Shown: one piece after another, positions 41,930-43,910 of the stretch
How positions within the stretch are numbered: the first letter of the stretch is position 1
How the letters are laid out: each line of letters begins with the position of its first letter
NCBI RefSeq assembly: GCF_020748185.1
Contig: NZ_JAHZMO010000026.1
Span: 1 to 43,910 of the forward strand
Reading direction: 5' to 3'
Source: Terrisporobacter petrolearius
Lineage (GTDB): Bacteria > Bacillota > Clostridia > Peptostreptococcales > Peptostreptococcaceae
DNA length: 43,910 bases
Notes under the pieces: model-generated
Told to the model about the DNA's origin: nothing
Databases searched by the model: none
The model's input: only the letters and a program-made list of their open reading frames with translations
Made by a program: the position numbers and the translations under genes

Positions 41930-42742
41930 ATGATTTATTTATCATTAAAATATAGTATTCTTATCACTTTATCAGTTACGGGAATTTTTCTTTCTTTTGG
42001 ATATGTTTATAGTCTTATTGAAAAAAGAAATAGTTTATATATATACTCAACTTTTGGTAGTAAGGGAATTTTATTTACTGGTGTAATAGGTACAACGGTT
42101 CATGAAATTGGTCATTTAATTATGTGTTTAATATTTCATCATAAAGTAAGTGATTTTCAATTATTTAATTTTAAAGGATACAAGCATGAAGAGACACTTG
42201 GATATGTTTCTCATAGATACAATGATAGAAGTTTATATGAGAAGGCAGGAAACTTTTTCATCGGCATAGGACCCATGATATCCGGTACTTTATTTATAAT
42301 TTTTTCTTTTAAATTATTACTACCTTCTATTTATGAAAGTATTAATATCAGTAGTTATTTTACTCACTTATCTACAGTAAATATTGAAAATACAATTTTT
42401 TTATTACTATCTTTAAGTAAAAATTTATTAATTTCTATTTTTAATATGAATAATTTGAGTAGTATTAATTTTTATATTTTTATTTACTTAATGTTTTGTG
42501 TTTCATCACATATCTCCTTAAGTAAGAAAGATTTTGAGAATAGCAGTGTTGGTATACTATCATTATTTTTGATTTTCTTTGTAGTTTGCTTAATTAGTAT
42601 TTTTTTAAACTTGAATTTAAGTTACTTATTACTAATTTTCATGAATATAATAATATATATAATATTTTTCCTAGCATTGGGATTGATATTTTCTCTTGTT
42701 TCACTTTTTATTTCTTATTTTATTTACAAAATAAAAAGATAA
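41930..42742 (+). CDS. Membrane protein with HExxH motif (M50-like)
   Basis: The protein has 270 residues and six or seven membrane helices. The second hydrophobic segment contains THEx-type zinc motif VHEIGHLIMCLIFHHK (His58-Glu59-His62), and a later segment GNFFIGIGPMISGTLFIIF resembles the GPxxN/G-rich helix of M50B site-2-protease relatives. A third metal ligand (Asp in an NxxPxxxxDG motif) is not apparent, so proteolytic activity is unproven. Monocistronic with its own promoter, ribosome site AAGGAGG and terminator. Divergent from spoIIIA; a sporulation role is possible but not shown. Confidence 0.7.
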   Translation: MIYLSLKYSILITLSVTGIFLSFGYVYSLIEKRNSLYIYSTFGSKGILFTGVIGTTVHEIGHLIMCLIFHHKVSDFQLFNFKGYKHEETLGYVSHRYNDRSLYEKAGNFFIGIGPMISGTLFIIFSFKLLLPSIYESINISSYFTHLSTVNIENTIFLLLSLSKNLLISIFNMNNLSSINFYIFIYLMFCVSSHISLSKKDFENSSVGILSLFLIFFVVCLISIFLNLNLSYLLLIFMNIIIYIIFFLALGLIFSLVSLFISYFIYKIKR

Positions 42743-42772
42743 ATATTTTAAAATTCATTAATTAATAAAACG

Positions 42773-42806
42773 AAAAACCCTTAGACAATATTTTCTAAGG
42801 GTTTTT
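42773..42806 (+). terminator. Terminator of the HExxH membrane gene
   Basis: CCCTTAGA (42778-42785) pairs with TCTAAGGG (42794-42801), with A tracts before and TTTTT after on the plus strand. Confidence 0.88.
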
Positions 42807-42929
42807 CATTTGTTCAAATTTCTATCATCCATATAAATTTTTACCACTATTAACTAAAGATGTAAAATAGTTTCTTTTTTCATAATATAAAAAATAGTTG
42901 GAGTATAAATTAATTTTTTTATATTTGTA

Positions 42930-42938
42930 TGATATAAT
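42930..42938 (+). promoter_or_regulatory. Extended -10 promoter of yaaA
   Basis: TGATATAAT gives an extended -10 (TGn plus TATAAT at 42933-42938) without a good -35. It lies about 48 bases ahead of the yaaA start. I see no convincing PerR box nearby. Confidence 0.5.
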
Positions 42939-42985
42939 TGGAAATAAATTAAAACAAAAACTCAAATTATTAGGAGGCAAAAAGT

Positions 42986-43741
42986 TTGATATCAATTATT
43001 TCACCTGCCAAAAATATGCGAAATATTAAAATTAATAATATAATTCCTAAAACTATAGGAAAAAATAGATATTTTACAAATGAAACAAAAGAAATAGCCC
43101 AAGTATTAAAGTCTTTAAGCCCGCATGATATACAGTCTTTAATGAAAGTTAATGAAAAAATAGCATTTCAGTCTTATGCCTATTTTCAAGATTTTAATTT
43201 CCAAGAAGAAGGTGTGTGCGGTCTTTTAGCTTATGATGGTTTAGTTTTTAAAAATATAAAGGCAGAAGGTTTTTCTCTAGAAGATTTTGAATTTGCTAAT
43301 AATCATATAAAAATTTTAGATGCATTTTATGGTGTGGTAAATCCTCTGGATGAAGTTTTACCCTATAGACTAGAAATGCAATATCCCATAAAAATCCACG
43401 ATAAAAATCTTTATAAGTTTTGGGATAATAAAATATATAATAAACTATATAGTGAAGATAATGTTATTGTTAATTTAGCTTCTGAAGAATATGCGAAGAC
43501 CGTGAGAAGATTTTTAAATGAAGAGGATACATTTATCGATATAGATTTTAAAGTCCATAAGGATGGAAGATTAAAGACTCTAGCAACATTAGCAAAAATG
43601 GCTAGAGGACAAATGATAAAGTATATAGTTGAAAATAAAATTAATAATCCTGAAGACTTAAAAAATTTCAAATTTAATAATTATAAGTTTTCTAATAATT
43701 TATCCACTAGTAGAAAATTTGTTTTCATTAAAGAAGATTAA
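42986..43741 (+). CDS. yaaA: Peroxide stress protein YaaA (UPF0246)
   Basis: The protein has 251 residues, normal length. MISIISPAKNM at the start, then LSPHDIQSLMKVNEKIA, LLAYDGLVF, ILDAFYGVVNPLDEVLPYRLEM, and FIDIDFKVHKDGRLKTLATLAKMARGQM near the end are clear family stretches. YaaA lowers free iron and protects DNA during oxidative stress in E. coli. Start is TTG, eight bases after AGGAGG. The 3' end, including the stop, lies in a 21-base tandem duplication, and an insertion sequence begins about 50 bases downstream. Confidence 0.94.
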   Translation: MISIISPAKNMRNIKINNIIPKTIGKNRYFTNETKEIAQVLKSLSPHDIQSLMKVNEKIAFQSYAYFQDFNFQEEGVCGLLAYDGLVFKNIKAEGFSLEDFEFANNHIKILDAFYGVVNPLDEVLPYRLEMQYPIKIHDKNLYKFWDNKIYNKLYSEDNVIVNLASEEYAKTVRRFLNEEDTFIDIDFKVHKDGRLKTLATLAKMARGQMIKYIVENKINNPEDLKNFKFNNYKFSNNLSTSRKFVFIKED

Positions 43742-43771
43742 AATAAAAAAAAAGAAGATTAAAATAAAAAA
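43730..43771. repeat. 21-base perfect tandem duplication at the yaaA stop
   Basis: The unit AAAGAAGATTAAAATAAAAAA occurs at 43730-43750 and again at 43751-43771. The first copy holds the last yaaA codons and stop. Perfect identity suggests a recent slippage event. Confidence 0.85.
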
Positions 43772-43788
43772 ACTTCCAAGCTATAAAA

Positions 43789-43910
43789 TGGACCCTTTGT
43801 CAAGGACACTAGAAAAAACGACTGGCTAAGCCGTCATTAAAAGTTGACTTCTATACTTATTAGGAGTCAGCTTTTTTAAATTCCATTGACATCTATAATT
43901 ATTGTAATAA
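43789..43910 (-). mobile_element. End of an IS3-family (IS150-like) insertion sequence, cut by the window edge
   Basis: The element starts at about 43789 with TGGACCCTTTGTCAAGGACA, which reads as a terminal inverted repeat, and continues off the right edge. It contains the 3' end of a transposase on the minus strand. Only one end is visible, so target duplication and completeness cannot be judged. Confidence 0.75.
43826..43910 (-). CDS. C-terminus of an IS3-family transposase (OrfB), partial
   Basis: The minus strand encodes YYNNYRCQWNLKKLTP followed by NKYRSQLLMTA and a TAG stop at 43826. This is the usual tail of IS150-type OrfB integrases (YxNxxRxQxxLxxLTPxxYR). The catalytic DDE region lies outside the window. 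Confidence 0.85.
   Translation of the reverse strand, partial: YYNNYRCQWNLKKLTPNKYRSQLLMTA

Noticed and set aside
1..43910. CRISPR arrays, tRNA or rRNA genes, prophage
   Set aside because: I found no spaced repeats, no cloverleaf or rRNA sequence, and no phage genes; the only mobile DNA is the IS end at the right edge.

Overview
The window is low-GC, AT-rich Firmicutes DNA from an endospore-forming anaerobe of the class Clostridia. Gene content and order point to the Peptostreptococcaceae (Clostridioides, Romboutsia, Paraclostridium and relatives): spoIIIAA-AH / asp23 / nusB / xseAB / ispA / dxs / tlyA / recN / spoIVB / spo0A, and a class B PBP directly upstream of sigK. That placement is inferred from recalled gene order, not from a database search. 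Almost everything from the left edge to 41.8 kb lies on the minus strand, so transcription runs right to left. Only the last two complete genes are on the plus strand.

Layout, in minus-strand order from the right. (1) 41.8-36.6 kb: the complete eight-gene spoIIIA operon behind a likely sigma-E promoter; it builds the SpoIIIA channel between mother cell and forespore. (2) 36.5-29.7 kb: housekeeping genes asp23, nusB, a TsaD-like paralogue, xseA, xseB, ispA, a YuiD-type membrane protein and dxs; ispA and dxs are isoprenoid genes. (3) 29.7-25.1 kb: tlyA, recN, spoIVB and spo0A, with spo0A behind a near-perfect sigma-H promoter overlapped by a 0A box. (4) 25.0-18.5 kb: cca, a steA-steB-like pair, a GT2 glycosyltransferase, an MraY/WecA-like membrane enzyme, a DUF3866 protein and a Nudix hydrolase. 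(5) 18.4-14.3 kb: spoIIM, an XerD-like recombinase with unusual catalytic residues, deoB and a pyrimidine-nucleoside phosphorylase. (6) 14.1-10.7 kb: mltG, trmR and a U32 protein (tRNA wobble-uridine modification), then a MarR regulator. (7) 10.6-8.2 kb: the class B PBP and an uninterrupted sigK with no pro-sequence. (8) 8.0-0.2 kb: two large PAS-containing kinase-like proteins, aroE, and four small type IV pilin-like proteins. On the plus strand, 41.9-43.7 kb carries an HExxH membrane protein and yaaA. The right edge runs into the end of an IS3-family (IS150-like) insertion sequence. No gap between genes exceeds about 250 bases.

The strongest unusual signals are these. (a) The two adjacent kinase-like proteins have complementary defects: one keeps the phospho-acceptor His but has lost its ATP-binding boxes, and the other keeps the ATP-binding boxes but has Ser in place of His. 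They look like a split kinase that works in trans. (b) sigK and spoIIM share a layout in which a long inverted repeat buries the ribosome-binding site in read-through mRNA, while a candidate sigma-E promoter sits inside the repeat so that its own transcript escapes the lock. (c) spoIIIAF appears to start at an AUU codon. (d) A pilin-like gene carries what looks like a 2-base slip that separates its prepilin cleavage site from the rest of the protein.
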